From Micrococcales bacterium (lineage in GTDB: Bacteria; Actinomycetota; Actinomycetes; Actinomycetales; Cellulomonadaceae): a stretch of DNA of 32,808 bases. The notes under the pieces are model-generated. The model was given only the letters and a program-made list of their open reading frames with translations, was not told the DNA's origin and made no database searches. Both the position numbers and the translations under genes were made by a program. Location of the stretch: assembly GCA_009779195.1 (NCBI GenBank), contig WRET01000035.1:1-32808 (forward strand), given 5' to 3'. Shown in pieces: positions 22,842-30,800 of this stretch (positions are counted from its first letter, which is position 1; each line of letters begins with the position of its first letter).

Positions 22842-24221
22842 TCAGGCTCCGACCAGGCGCTGCGCAAGGTAGGCACGCACCTGGTCGAGCGCGACGCGTT
22901 CTTGGGTCATCTCGTCGCGGTGACGGATGGTGACGGCCTGGTCGTCGAGGGTGTCGAAATCCACGGTGACGCAGAAGGGGGTGCCGATCTCGTCCTGGCG
23001 GCGGTAGCGCCGACCGATGGCGCGGGTCTCGTCGTAGTCGACGTTCCACGAGCCGCGCAGCTCGGCAGCCAGGGCTTGGGCTTTCGGGGACAGGTCGGCG
23101 TGTTTGCTCAGCGGCAGCACAGCGGCCTTCACCGGCGCCAGGCGGGGGTCCAGCCGCAGCACGGTGCGCAGCTCGGTACCGCCGCTGGCGGTAGGGGCGT
23201 CCTCTTCGCGGTAGGCGTCGACGAGGAACGTCATGAGCGAACGGGTCAGCCCCGCGGCCGGTTCAATGACATACGGGACGTACGACTCCCCCGTCGCCGT
23301 GTCGCGGTAGTGCAGGTCCTGCTTGGAGTGCTCCTCGTGGGTCGTCAGGTCGAAGTCGGTGCGGTTGGCGATACCTTCCAGCTCACCCCACTCCCCCCCC
23401 GGGAAACCGAACCGGTATTCGATGTCAACAGTCCGCTTCGAATAGTGCGAGAGTTTTTCTTTGGGGTGCTCGTAGTGCCGCAGGTTGTCGCGGTCGACAC
23501 CCAGGTCGACGTACCATTGGGTGCGCGCGTCGATCCAGTACTGGTGCCACTCTTCGTCCGTTCCTGGCTCGACGAAGAACTCCATCTCCATCTGCTCGAA
23601 CTCGCGGGTCCGGAAGATGAAGTTACCCGGGGTGATCTCGTTGCGGAACGACTTGCCGACCTGGCCGATACCGAACGGCACCTTCATCCGCATGGACTTG
23701 TGCACCTGGGCGAAGTTCACGAAGATGCCCTGCGCGGTCTCCGGGCGCAGGTAGTGCAGACCAGACTCGTCCTCGACGGGCCCCAGGTAGGTCTTGAGCA
23801 TCATGTTGAAGTCGCGCGGCTCGGTCCACTGGCCCCGGGTGCCGCACCCCGGGCACGGGACCTCCGCCAGCCCGTCAGCAGGCTCACGGCCCTTGCGCTC
23901 GGCGAACTCCTCCACGAGGTGGTCCCCGCGGAACCGTTTGTGGCACGACAGGCACTCGGTCAGCGGGTCGGTGAACACCCCCACGTGCCCCGAGGCCACC
24001 CACACCTGCCGGGGCAAGATCACCGACGAGTCCAACCCCACGACGTCGTCGCGAGCAGTCACCACCGACCGCCACCACTGCCGTTTGATGGCCTCCTTGA
24101 GCTCGACTCCGAGCGGTCCGTAGTCCCAGGCGGACCGTGTGCCGCCGTAGATCTCCCCGCACGGGAACACGAACCCCCGCCGCTTGGCGAGAGCGATGAC
24201 GTTGTCGAGACGTGAAGCCAC
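22842..24221 (-). CDS. glyS: Glycyl-tRNA synthetase, single-chain alpha2 type
   Basis: 459 residues, the single-chain class II enzyme that forms homodimers. The N-terminal signature is [25 protein letters not shown]. Zinc-type cysteines appear in ECLSCHKRF and PCPGCGTRG. Class II motif 2 is [19 protein letters not shown] and motif 3 lies in [11 protein letters not shown]. The anticodon-binding domain occupies the last 100 residues. It starts with GTG at 24221 with AGGAG upstream at slightly long spacing. dusB is coupled downstream. Confidence 0.96.
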   Translation of the reverse strand: MASRLDNVIALAKRRGFVFPCGEIYGGTRSAWDYGPLGVELKEAIKRQWWRSVVTARDDVVGLDSSVILPRQVWVASGHVGVFTDPLTECLSCHKRFRGDHLVEEFAERKGREPADGLAEVPCPGCGTRGQWTEPRDFNMMLKTYLGPVEDESGLHYLRPETAQGIFVNFAQVHKSMRMKVPFGIGQVGKSFRNEITPGNFIFRTREFEQMEMEFFVEPGTDEEWHQYWIDARTQWYVDLGVDRDNLRHYEHPKEKLSHYSKRTVDIEYRFGFPGGEWGELEGIANRTDFDLTTHEEHSKQDLHYRDTATGESYVPYVIEPAAGLTRSLMTFLVDAYREEDAPTASGGTELRTVLRLDPRLAPVKAAVLPLSKHADLSPKAQALAAELRGSWNVDYDETRAIGRRYRRQDEIGTPFCVTVDFDTLDDQAVTIRHRDEMTQERVALDQVRAYLAQRLVGA

Positions 24222-24515
24222 TGTTGCTGTCCACTCCTAGGTCGGCGCCGCGCCTGGAAGCCGCGACCGACGTCAGCCTACCGGCGTACCAACCCCCCGG
24301 CGCACGACGCGCGGCCGTGGGCACAGGTGCCCGGAGACAGACGACCACGGACGACGCTGGGTGGCCGTGAGCGATCAACGGCCCCATCGAGCCCCACGAC
24401 CGCATCACACACAGGTTCCGCAATCCCGAGCACTACCGACTACCCATGCTGCTCATCGGCGGCGGACTGTCCCATCCCCCACGTCAGGAAGGAAGGAAGA
24501 GGCATATATGTTCGC
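24222..24515. other. Intergenic region upstream of glyS
   Basis: 294 nt between the glyS start and the end of the last immunity-like gene. It should contain the glyS promoter, but I see no clear -35/-10 pair and no T-box-like leader. It marks the border between the housekeeping block and the Rhs locus. Confidence 0.5.
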
Positions 24516-25142
24516 CTACGCTTCCTCCCATCCACGCCACTCTAGCATTCGTGCGGAAGACCATTCTGGTTCGACACCGATAGGCACTCCGAGCGCACGT
24601 AGGTACGCGTACATCATATCGGCGGTGAAACGAGTGGAACGGGTCCTTCGTTTGTAGGCCTCTAGGTTTTCAAAGTCGTACGGTGTCCCGTACGTCTCGA
24701 ACACCCACCTACCCCCGTCGTTCGAGGCTGCTATCGATCGTTCATACCCAAGGATATCGACGCCATCGGGTCCAAACACCTCGAGGATCCGCGCAGGATA
24801 CTTGATGTCATTATCTGTGCAGACGGCCCGGAGAGCCCGGATGCCCAGCCCTCTCGCTGCATGGCTCGGTAATATTCCTACATCACTGCCGAGAGGGCCG
24901 CTGCTCATGAGCACGGTCCACCCACCGATCGGGACGAAAGCAAACCGGAACAGTGTCGGCGCCGGCGTGAGGTCAGACAGAGCGTCACTGGGACCCGACC
25001 AGCCCGGACGGACCTCAACCCAATGCTCTTCCTCCCAGGTACCAATGTCGCGATAGATCCAATCGGCCAACATTTCCGTATTGTAGGCGAAGTAGCCAAC
25101 GGTTTCGGTGGTACTTCCTCCGAAGGAAGATGGAAGAATCAT
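24516..25142 (-). CDS. Immunity-like protein at the Rhs locus (orphan)
   Basis: 208 residues, soluble. I do not recognise the family. It is aromatic- and acidic-rich (YFAYNTEMLADWIYRDIGTW, WVEVRPGW) with a central segment FRFAFVPIGGWTVLMSSGPLG. Its place at the end of a run of small same-strand genes behind an Rhs toxin cassette is the main reason to call it immunity-like. The ATG at 25142 is chosen because AAGGA lies 8 nt upstream; the frame extends to 25232. Base composition is visibly less GC-rich than glyS next to it, which suggests transfer. No matching toxin is adjacent. Confidence 0.55.
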   Translation of the reverse strand: MILPSSFGGSTTETVGYFAYNTEMLADWIYRDIGTWEEEHWVEVRPGWSGPSDALSDLTPAPTLFRFAFVPIGGWTVLMSSGPLGSDVGILPSHAARGLGIRALRAVCTDNDIKYPARILEVFGPDGVDILGYERSIAASNDGGRWVFETYGTPYDFENLEAYKRRTRSTRFTADMMYAYLRALGVPIGVEPEWSSARMLEWRGWEEA

Positions 25143-25247
25143 GGCACAATCCTTAAGATGAAGACAGTGTGTGGGTCGTTGGAAAAATCCGTGCCCCGTG
25201 TGCCGCTCCACGAGGATTTCTTGGGCCCTCATTTCCCGCGTCGTCGA

Positions 25248-25868
25248 TCATCTCCAGGCGACTTCTCGGATCTTGAAGTCTCTCGGGCTGGCCGCCACCA
25301 GCATCTCAGCCAGCTCACGGCGGAAGACGATCTCCCGGAACGCCTTGTAGCCGTCGCCGAACCACTCAGGACTGGCGGCGACGTCGACTTCGAGCGCAGA
25401 GGCGATCCGCCGCGGAGGAAGAGACGTGTCCGGCGGCAGAGGCATCCACCGCCAGGTCCCGCACCCAGCGCAACGGGCACCTGCCGTGCCGCGCCGCCGG
25501 ACCGCTATCTTGCGGAGCTCGGCCTGGTCGAACCACGCAGGCCCGACAGTAGGAACGACGATCTGATAGCCCCCCACCGGTGTGCCACGCCACTCGACCT
25601 TCATCATGGTCACCCGGAACCGTGACCCAATCTCCTGCGCCAACGCTTCGTCGACGCAGTAGACATCAAAGTTCCAGTTCGGCACCCACGCTCCCTGGGC
25701 TTTCATACCCTGGCGCCGCAGCACGATCGACCCAGTCTGAGACGCTGTAGGAACACCGTAGTCGTGGCACCAACCATCCTCGCCGAACATCGGCGTCAGC
25801 CCAAACGAGTCCTCAGGCCACGGCCAGCCCCGGTTCCGCTTGAGGTACAACTCGACAAAGTTATTCAT
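25248..25868 (-). CDS. Immunity-like protein with CXXCG motif (possible SitI6/double-CXXCG relative)
   Basis: 206 residues from the ATG at 25868; the frame is open to 25940, but GGGA lies 5 nt before 25868. A zinc-knuckle-like RCAGCGTWRW lies near residue 133. The following C-terminal part (LPPRRIASALEVDVAASPEW, FREIVFRRELAEMLV) recalls the end of double-CXXCG immunity proteins such as SitI6. Only one clear CXXCG is present; an earlier WCHDYG could be a degenerate first motif. No toxin partner is next to it. It lies 22 nt after imm2 and 105 nt before the last immunity-like gene. The family link is tentative. Confidence 0.55.
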   Translation of the reverse strand: MNNFVELYLKRNRGWPWPEDSFGLTPMFGEDGWCHDYGVPTASQTGSIVLRRQGMKAQGAWVPNWNFDVYCVDEALAQEIGSRFRVTMMKVEWRGTPVGGYQIVVPTVGPAWFDQAELRKIAVRRRGTAGARCAGCGTWRWMPLPPDTSLPPRRIASALEVDVAASPEWFGDGYKAFREIVFRRELAEMLVAASPRDFKIREVAWR

Positions 25869-25890
25869 CACAGTCCCAATGCTAGCAGAA

Positions 25891-26283
25891 TCACAGGATC
25901 TGCAATTGGACACCATAGAGCCGATCTGCGTCTTCCGCAAATTCTTGGCAAGCGAGCGGAGGTAGCCGCTCTCGCCACCAGACCTTTCCTGGCTCTACGA
26001 CCGGGCCATCGGAAATGAACGCCCTCAGGCGTTCGTCAGCAGCAATAACACTATCCACCATCTCTCTCCACACCTCGAATGACAATAGACGACTATCGGT
26101 GAGCGAAGGAGACAAGGCGTCGCGCACATTCCTTTCGTTCTCATATTCGTACAGACCCCAGGAATAGCCCGACACGACTTCATCCACAAACTCGATCCAC
26201 GCGTCCACGAACACCCAGGGAGCCCATTCTCTCCGCAATCCACTCGGCTTGACGACTTCATAGAACAACTCTGACAGGTTCAT
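25891..26283 (-). CDS. Candidate immunity protein for the displaced Rhs toxin tip
   Basis: 130 residues, small, acidic and soluble, rich in Trp and Tyr (WAPWVFVDAWIEFVDEVV, YSWGLYEYENE). It starts 9 nt after the stop of the displaced Rhs tip. Its strong ribosome site AAGGAG overlaps that stop codon, which is the usual tight toxin-immunity spacing. No named family was recognised. The toxin in front of it looks like a BECR-fold RNase, so this protein would be expected to bind and block that domain. Confidence 0.65.
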   Translation of the reverse strand: MNLSELFYEVVKPSGLRREWAPWVFVDAWIEFVDEVVSGYSWGLYEYENERNVRDALSPSLTDSRLLSFEVWREMVDSVIAADERLRAFISDGPVVEPGKVWWRERLPPLACQEFAEDADRLYGVQLQIL

Positions 26284-26292
26284 GGACGCTCC

Positions 26293-27402
26293 TTAATGTG
26301 TGAGAAAGTAGGAGAGGATGTCTTCGTTGGGCCTAAAGAAAGTCCGGATGTCCCCGTCGGACGCCCTCACTCCATAGTATCGACGCGTCAAATCTGCACG
26401 AACGATATCTCCATCGCGCACACGTTCGATTGCCCCGGGTTGCAGCCCCGCGCCCATAAACTCGCGCGCCGCCGATCGATACTCTGCGTACGACGCGAAC
26501 TCTGGCATATCCAGACCTCCCTTTTTCGGAGTCGCCCGCCCATTTTTGAGCACGACGCCTTTCACGTGTTTGGTGTAGTGCTCGAACGCAGCCGCTTCCG
26601 ACCTGAAATCTGCGACACGTATGAGCTCACCACCTCCGGCACCAGCCCGGCCAACCCTTGGGCCGATGGCTCCGAGACTCTCGCCGAAGTACGGCTTCAT
26701 CCTACCCCAGTGCGCAGTCAGGCCTGAGGCCATTTTGCCGAATGTGGGGAATGCCGCCTTTGTTGCTAAGCTGCCGCCACCTATGGGCAGGGCGAAGGAT
26801 GTTGCCATGCCGGCGTACCCGCCCCAGGCGTAGGCTGTGGAGCAGTAGTTGACGACACCGTCGATGAGGAACAGCTGGCGGATGGCTTTGGTGCCGCCCA
26901 TGGTCCAGAAGTCACCGAAGCCGGCGGAGAGGTCGGAGGCGAAGCGTAGGGCCTCTCCTTCGTTGATCCCGAGCCAGTCCAGGCCGAGGGGGTCGGTGTT
27001 TTGCAGGGGGTTGCCGCCTGCGTACCCGTACGGGTCACCGGTGACCTCGACGAGGGGGTCGACGGACAGGAACTGGGCGGTGTCCGGGTCGTAGTACCGG
27101 TTGCGTAGGTATTGCAGGCCGGTGGGGTCGGTGTACTGCCCGGCGTACCCGAACCGTGTCACACCGGTGCATGGGTCGGTGGTGACCGGTTGGGGTTGGC
27201 CATAGGGGTCGTAGTCGATGTCGCAGACGGCGTGGGTGTCGTCGGCGGTGGCAGTGCGCACGGACCCGACCAGGTCGGTGTGCAGGTAGACCACGTCACC
27301 GTTGGTGTCGACCTGGGCCAGGGGGGTGTCGCCCAAGCCGTAGACGTAGGTGTGCTCGGCGTCGACCAGCACGGTAGGCACGGCCCGGGTGGTGTCCCAC
27401 AC
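26293..27402 (-). CDS. Displaced Rhs C-terminal cassette: truncated Rhs core with second toxin tip
   Basis: 369 residues from a GTG at 27402. The first 140 residues repeat the end of the Rhs core (TDLVGSVRTATADD, TDPTGLQYLRNRYYDPDTAQ, NPLQNTDPLGLDW). A linker of about 110 residues resembles that of the main Rhs protein (LFLID-VVNYC, ATKAAFPTF), and sequence identity then ends. The unique tip of about 110 residues contains FEHYTKHV, FMGAGLQPGAIERVRDGDIVR, VRASDGDIRTFFRP. This His/Arg/Thr layout recalls colicin-D/EndoU-like (BECR) RNases, as an inference. An in-frame stop lies just upstream and no ribosome site precedes the GTG, so it is probably silent until recombined into the main gene. An immunity gene follows. 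Confidence 0.75.
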   Translation of the reverse strand: MWDTTRAVPTVLVDAEHTYVYGLGDTPLAQVDTNGDVVYLHTDLVGSVRTATADDTHAVCDIDYDPYGQPQPVTTDPCTGVTRFGYAGQYTDPTGLQYLRNRYYDPDTAQFLSVDPLVEVTGDPYGYAGGNPLQNTDPLGLDWLGINEGEALRFASDLSAGFGDFWTMGGTKAIRQLFLIDGVVNYCSTAYAWGGYAGMATSFALPIGGGSLATKAAFPTFGKMASGLTAHWGRMKPYFGESLGAIGPRVGRAGAGGGELIRVADFRSEAAAFEHYTKHVKGVVLKNGRATPKKGGLDMPEFASYAEYRSAAREFMGAGLQPGAIERVRDGDIVRADLTRRYYGVRASDGDIRTFFRPNEDILSYFLTH

Positions 27403-27409
27403 GTACTGC
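26976..27409. repeat. 434-bp direct repeat, displaced copy of the Rhs core end
   Basis: It matches 28491-28924 in the main Rhs gene with about 13 differences by eye and no gaps. The outer boundary is abrupt at 27409/28924, after the shared ACGTACTGC. Toward the toxin, similarity continues more weakly through the linker. This length and identity are ample for homologous recombination. Confidence 0.9.
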
Positions 27410-27517
27410 CAGGATTCTCATGAACTCTTCCGTGTTGCTTGGTCGGCTGAACTCTCCGACTCCGGGAATCCCAAATATTGGCTGCGACAGTTTTCTAATT
27501 TCTGGAAGACTGTGTCG

Positions 27518-27889
27518 TTATTGAGACTCTCGACGCCATATGGCCTCTCCCGTTTTCTGGCCGAGGGGCGTCGTGTCAAACCAGGCGATCAAGCCAGGCA
27601 TCACGAACGGATCGGGAAAATCTGACCACTCGCTAGCCACTCTAGCGATGGACTCGCCAGCAGACATATCCCACGGGTTGTGTCGGCCATCAGCAACGTC
27701 TCCGGCAACGACAAGCTCCTGGCAAATTAGTCGGCTAACAAGACCCACGGCAAGGTCGCGTAGCATGTCTCGATCGGTCAGCCCCGAACTTCTAACCAGG
27801 TCAATCAACTCACCTGCCGATATCCAGTCTTCGGCGGCTCTGGCGAGGAAGTCCTCGGTTAGGGTTCGGTCGAATTTGGAAGTCGTCAT
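27518..27889 (-). CDS. Candidate immunity protein for the main Rhs toxin tip
   Basis: 123 residues, soluble. Its ATG overlaps the Rhs stop codon as ATGA (27889-27886), so it is translated with the toxin. Features are an N-terminal helical half (FLARAAEDWISAGELIDLV, MLRDLAVGLVSRLI) and a C-terminal WSDFPDPFVMPGLIAWFDTT. I cannot name the family. Position, size and overlap are the evidence for an immunity role. The 106 bp between its end and the displaced cassette contain no gene. Confidence 0.7.
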   Translation of the reverse strand: MTTSKFDRTLTEDFLARAAEDWISAGELIDLVRSSGLTDRDMLRDLAVGLVSRLICQELVVAGDVADGRHNPWDMSAGESIARVASEWSDFPDPFVMPGLIAWFDTTPLGQKTGEAIWRRESQ

Positions 27890-30800
27890 TTGATATGGAC
27901 CTTTCTAGTAGTGCCGTCGGGGTAGCGAATGTCGATCGTGCGCCCGCCACTCTTAGATGCTTCTCGCAGTCCGATACGAACACCGTCTGAACGCTCAATC
28001 CACGAGCCGTTATATCCCGGAACGTCTAGTGATTTTCCATCGCGTGTGAGCGATGCGTACACGGCATCTAGCTCAGCGTCGGAGCCAACCGTTCTGACCC
28101 CGCTATTTCGACCCGTTGAGAGTCTGCCAAGAACATCATCGACGCTTCTCGACACTCCTGATTTCGCGTTTGCGGCAGCCCTGGTGCCCCCCACTCCTGC
28201 GCCTACGACGCCGAGGTCTTCGTGGAGGTAGGGCTTCATTGCCTTCCAGCGCGAGGCGATACTTGAGGCTCCTCTGCTGAAGGTTGGGAATGCCGCCTTT
28301 GTTGCAAAGCTGCCGCCACCAACGGGGATCCCGACGGATGCGATGGTGCCGCCGTAGCCACCCCAGGTGTAGAAGTAGGAGCAGTAGTTGACGACGTCGT
28401 CGATGAGGAACAGGCGGCGGATCTGCTTGGTGCCACCGAAGGTGACGTTGTCGCCGAAACCGGAGAACCAGTCGCCAGCGTCTTGCCAGAAGTCCAGGCC
28501 GAGGGGGTCGGTGTTTTGCAGGGGGTTGCCGCCCGCGTACCCGTATGGGTCACCGGTGACCTCGACGAGGGGGTCGACGGACAAGAACTGGGCGGTGTCC
28601 GGGTCGTAGTACCGGTTGCGTAGGTATTGCAGGCCGGTGGGGTCGGTGTACTGCCCGGCGTACCCGAACCGTGTCACACCGGCGCACGGGTCGGCGGTGA
28701 CCGGTTGGGGTTGGCCGTAGGGGTCGTAGTCGGCATCGCAGACGGCGTGGGTGTCGTCGGCGGTGGCGGTGCGCACGGACCCGACCAGGTCGGTGTGCAG
28801 GTAGACCACGTCACCGTTGGTGTCGACCTGGGCCAGGGGGGTGTCGCCCAGGCCGTAGACGTAGGTGTGCTCGGCGTCGACCAGCACGGTGGGCACGGCC
28901 CGGGTGGTGTCCCACACGTACTGCTCGGACGTGGAGGTCCCACCGGTCGTGGTGGTGGTCGCCGACGTGCGCAGCCCGGTCGCGTCGTAGGTGTACGCGG
29001 TGGCTGTCGTCGCTCCGGTGTGCCAGACCAGGCGCCCGGCAGCGTCCCAGCCGAGGGTCTCGGCGCTGGTGCCTGTGGGGGTGGCCGTGGTGGCCGTGGT
29101 GCGGTTGCCGTCCACGTCGTGACCGAAGATGGTGGTGCCCGTGCCGGGTCTGGCCACCGCGGCCAGACGCCCTGCCGTGTCGTAGGCCAAGGACCGGCCG
29201 TCGGCGGTGCCGGTCAGCAGCCCTGCGCTGTCCCAGGTGAACGCGCCCGCACCGGTCCCGGTGACGGTGTCGAGCCTGCCCAGGGGGTCGAAAGTGACCT
29301 GTGAGGCCGTGGTGGCCGGGGCCGGTGGTGACCTTCCTGTCGGCGAACGTTCCGACGTTCCCGTGGCCACCTGCCCGGCATCATCGAAGGTGTACACCAA
29401 GGCCAACAGCTCAGTCCCGTCAGGCTGCTTCGTGGTGACCGCAGTGGTCTGCCCGGTGCTGTCGTGGTCCCAGGCCGTGGTGACACCGTTGGGATACATC
29501 ACCGACGCGACCTGCGCATCATCGGTCCACGTGTAGGCGTACTGGCCACCAGCCCAGTCGGTGACCTTGGCCAGCTGGTCAGCACCGTCCCAGGTGTAGG
29601 TGACCTGCTGCCCACCAGGGTAGACCAGCCCCGTCGGACGCCCGGCCGCGTCATAGGTGTACGTCACGGTGCCTGTGGGCCGGGTCACCGACGCGACCAG
29701 ACCCGTCGTGGTATAGGTGTATGAGGTGCCGTCGGAGACCTGCTGGACCTGCCCGGCCGCGTCGTAGGTCCACGTCACGTCATCGGTGGCGTCGGGGTAG
29801 GTGGTGGTTGTGCGCCGGCCCGCCGCGTCGTAGGTGTGGGCGATGGTCGCACCGCCTGGTTTGGTGGTCGCCGTCAGCTGCCCGGCAAGGTCCCACGCGT
29901 AAGTCGTGGTCCGCCCGGCTGGGTCGGTCACCGAGGTTGGACGTCCTACGTTGTCGTAGGCGTACGTCGTGGTCCCTGACGGGTCGGCGAAAGCCGTGGT
30001 CTGGCCTGCGGCGTTCAGGGTCCACGTGACGACCGACCCGTCGGGGCGGGTCACGGACGTGGGCTGACCAGCGCTGTTGTAGGCCGTGGTGGCGGTGCGG
30101 CCCAGGGGGTCGCCTACTGTGGCCGGGCGTCCGGCGGCGTCGTAGGTGGTTGTCCACACCGCGCCTGCTGGGTCGGTGACCGTGGTGTTCTGCCCGGCCG
30201 CGTCGTAGGCGTACGCCCAGACCGCGCCCGACGCGGTGGTCACGGCGGTGACCTGGCTGGCCGTGTCGTAGGTGGTGGTCGTGACCCTGCCCACAGGGTC
30301 GGTGACGGTGACCAGGCGGCCTGCTGCGTCGTAGGCGTAGCTGGTCACCGCGCCGGTCGGGCTGGTGACCGAGACCACCTGGCCTGCCGCGTCGTAGACT
30401 GAGGCTGTCACCGCACCTGCCGGGTCGGTGACCTGCACCGCCTGGCCAGCCGCGTCGTAGGCAACAGTAGTGGTCGCGCCGAGTGGGTCGGTCATCGCGG
30501 TGGGTCGGCCTGCCGCGTCGTAGCCCATGGCCGTGACAGCACCGGTCGGGTCGGTGACCTGCACCACCCGTCCGCCTTGGTCGTACCCGACCGTGGTGGT
30601 CGCACCAAGTGGGTCGGTCGTGGACACCACCTGCCCGGCGGCGTCCCACACCACCGTGGCCACCGCCCCGGCCGGGTCGGTCACACCGGTGCGGTACCCA
30701 CGGGCGTCGTAGGTGTACGACGTGACCAGGCCCGACGGGTCGGTCACCTGCGCGACCGTCCCGTCAGGGTTGACGACGGCTGTGCTGTGTGCCCCGGTCG

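Noticed and set aside
22842..24515. Possible T-box or other riboswitch upstream of glyS
   Set aside because: No T-box consensus, no terminator/antiterminator pair and a ribosome site directly before the GTG.
24508..24657. Plus-strand 49-codon frame with a strong purine-rich site (AGGAAGGAAGAGG) before its ATG
   Set aside because: It runs antisense through the 3' end of the immunity-like gene at 24516-25142, resembles no protein I know, and the purine run alone is weak evidence.
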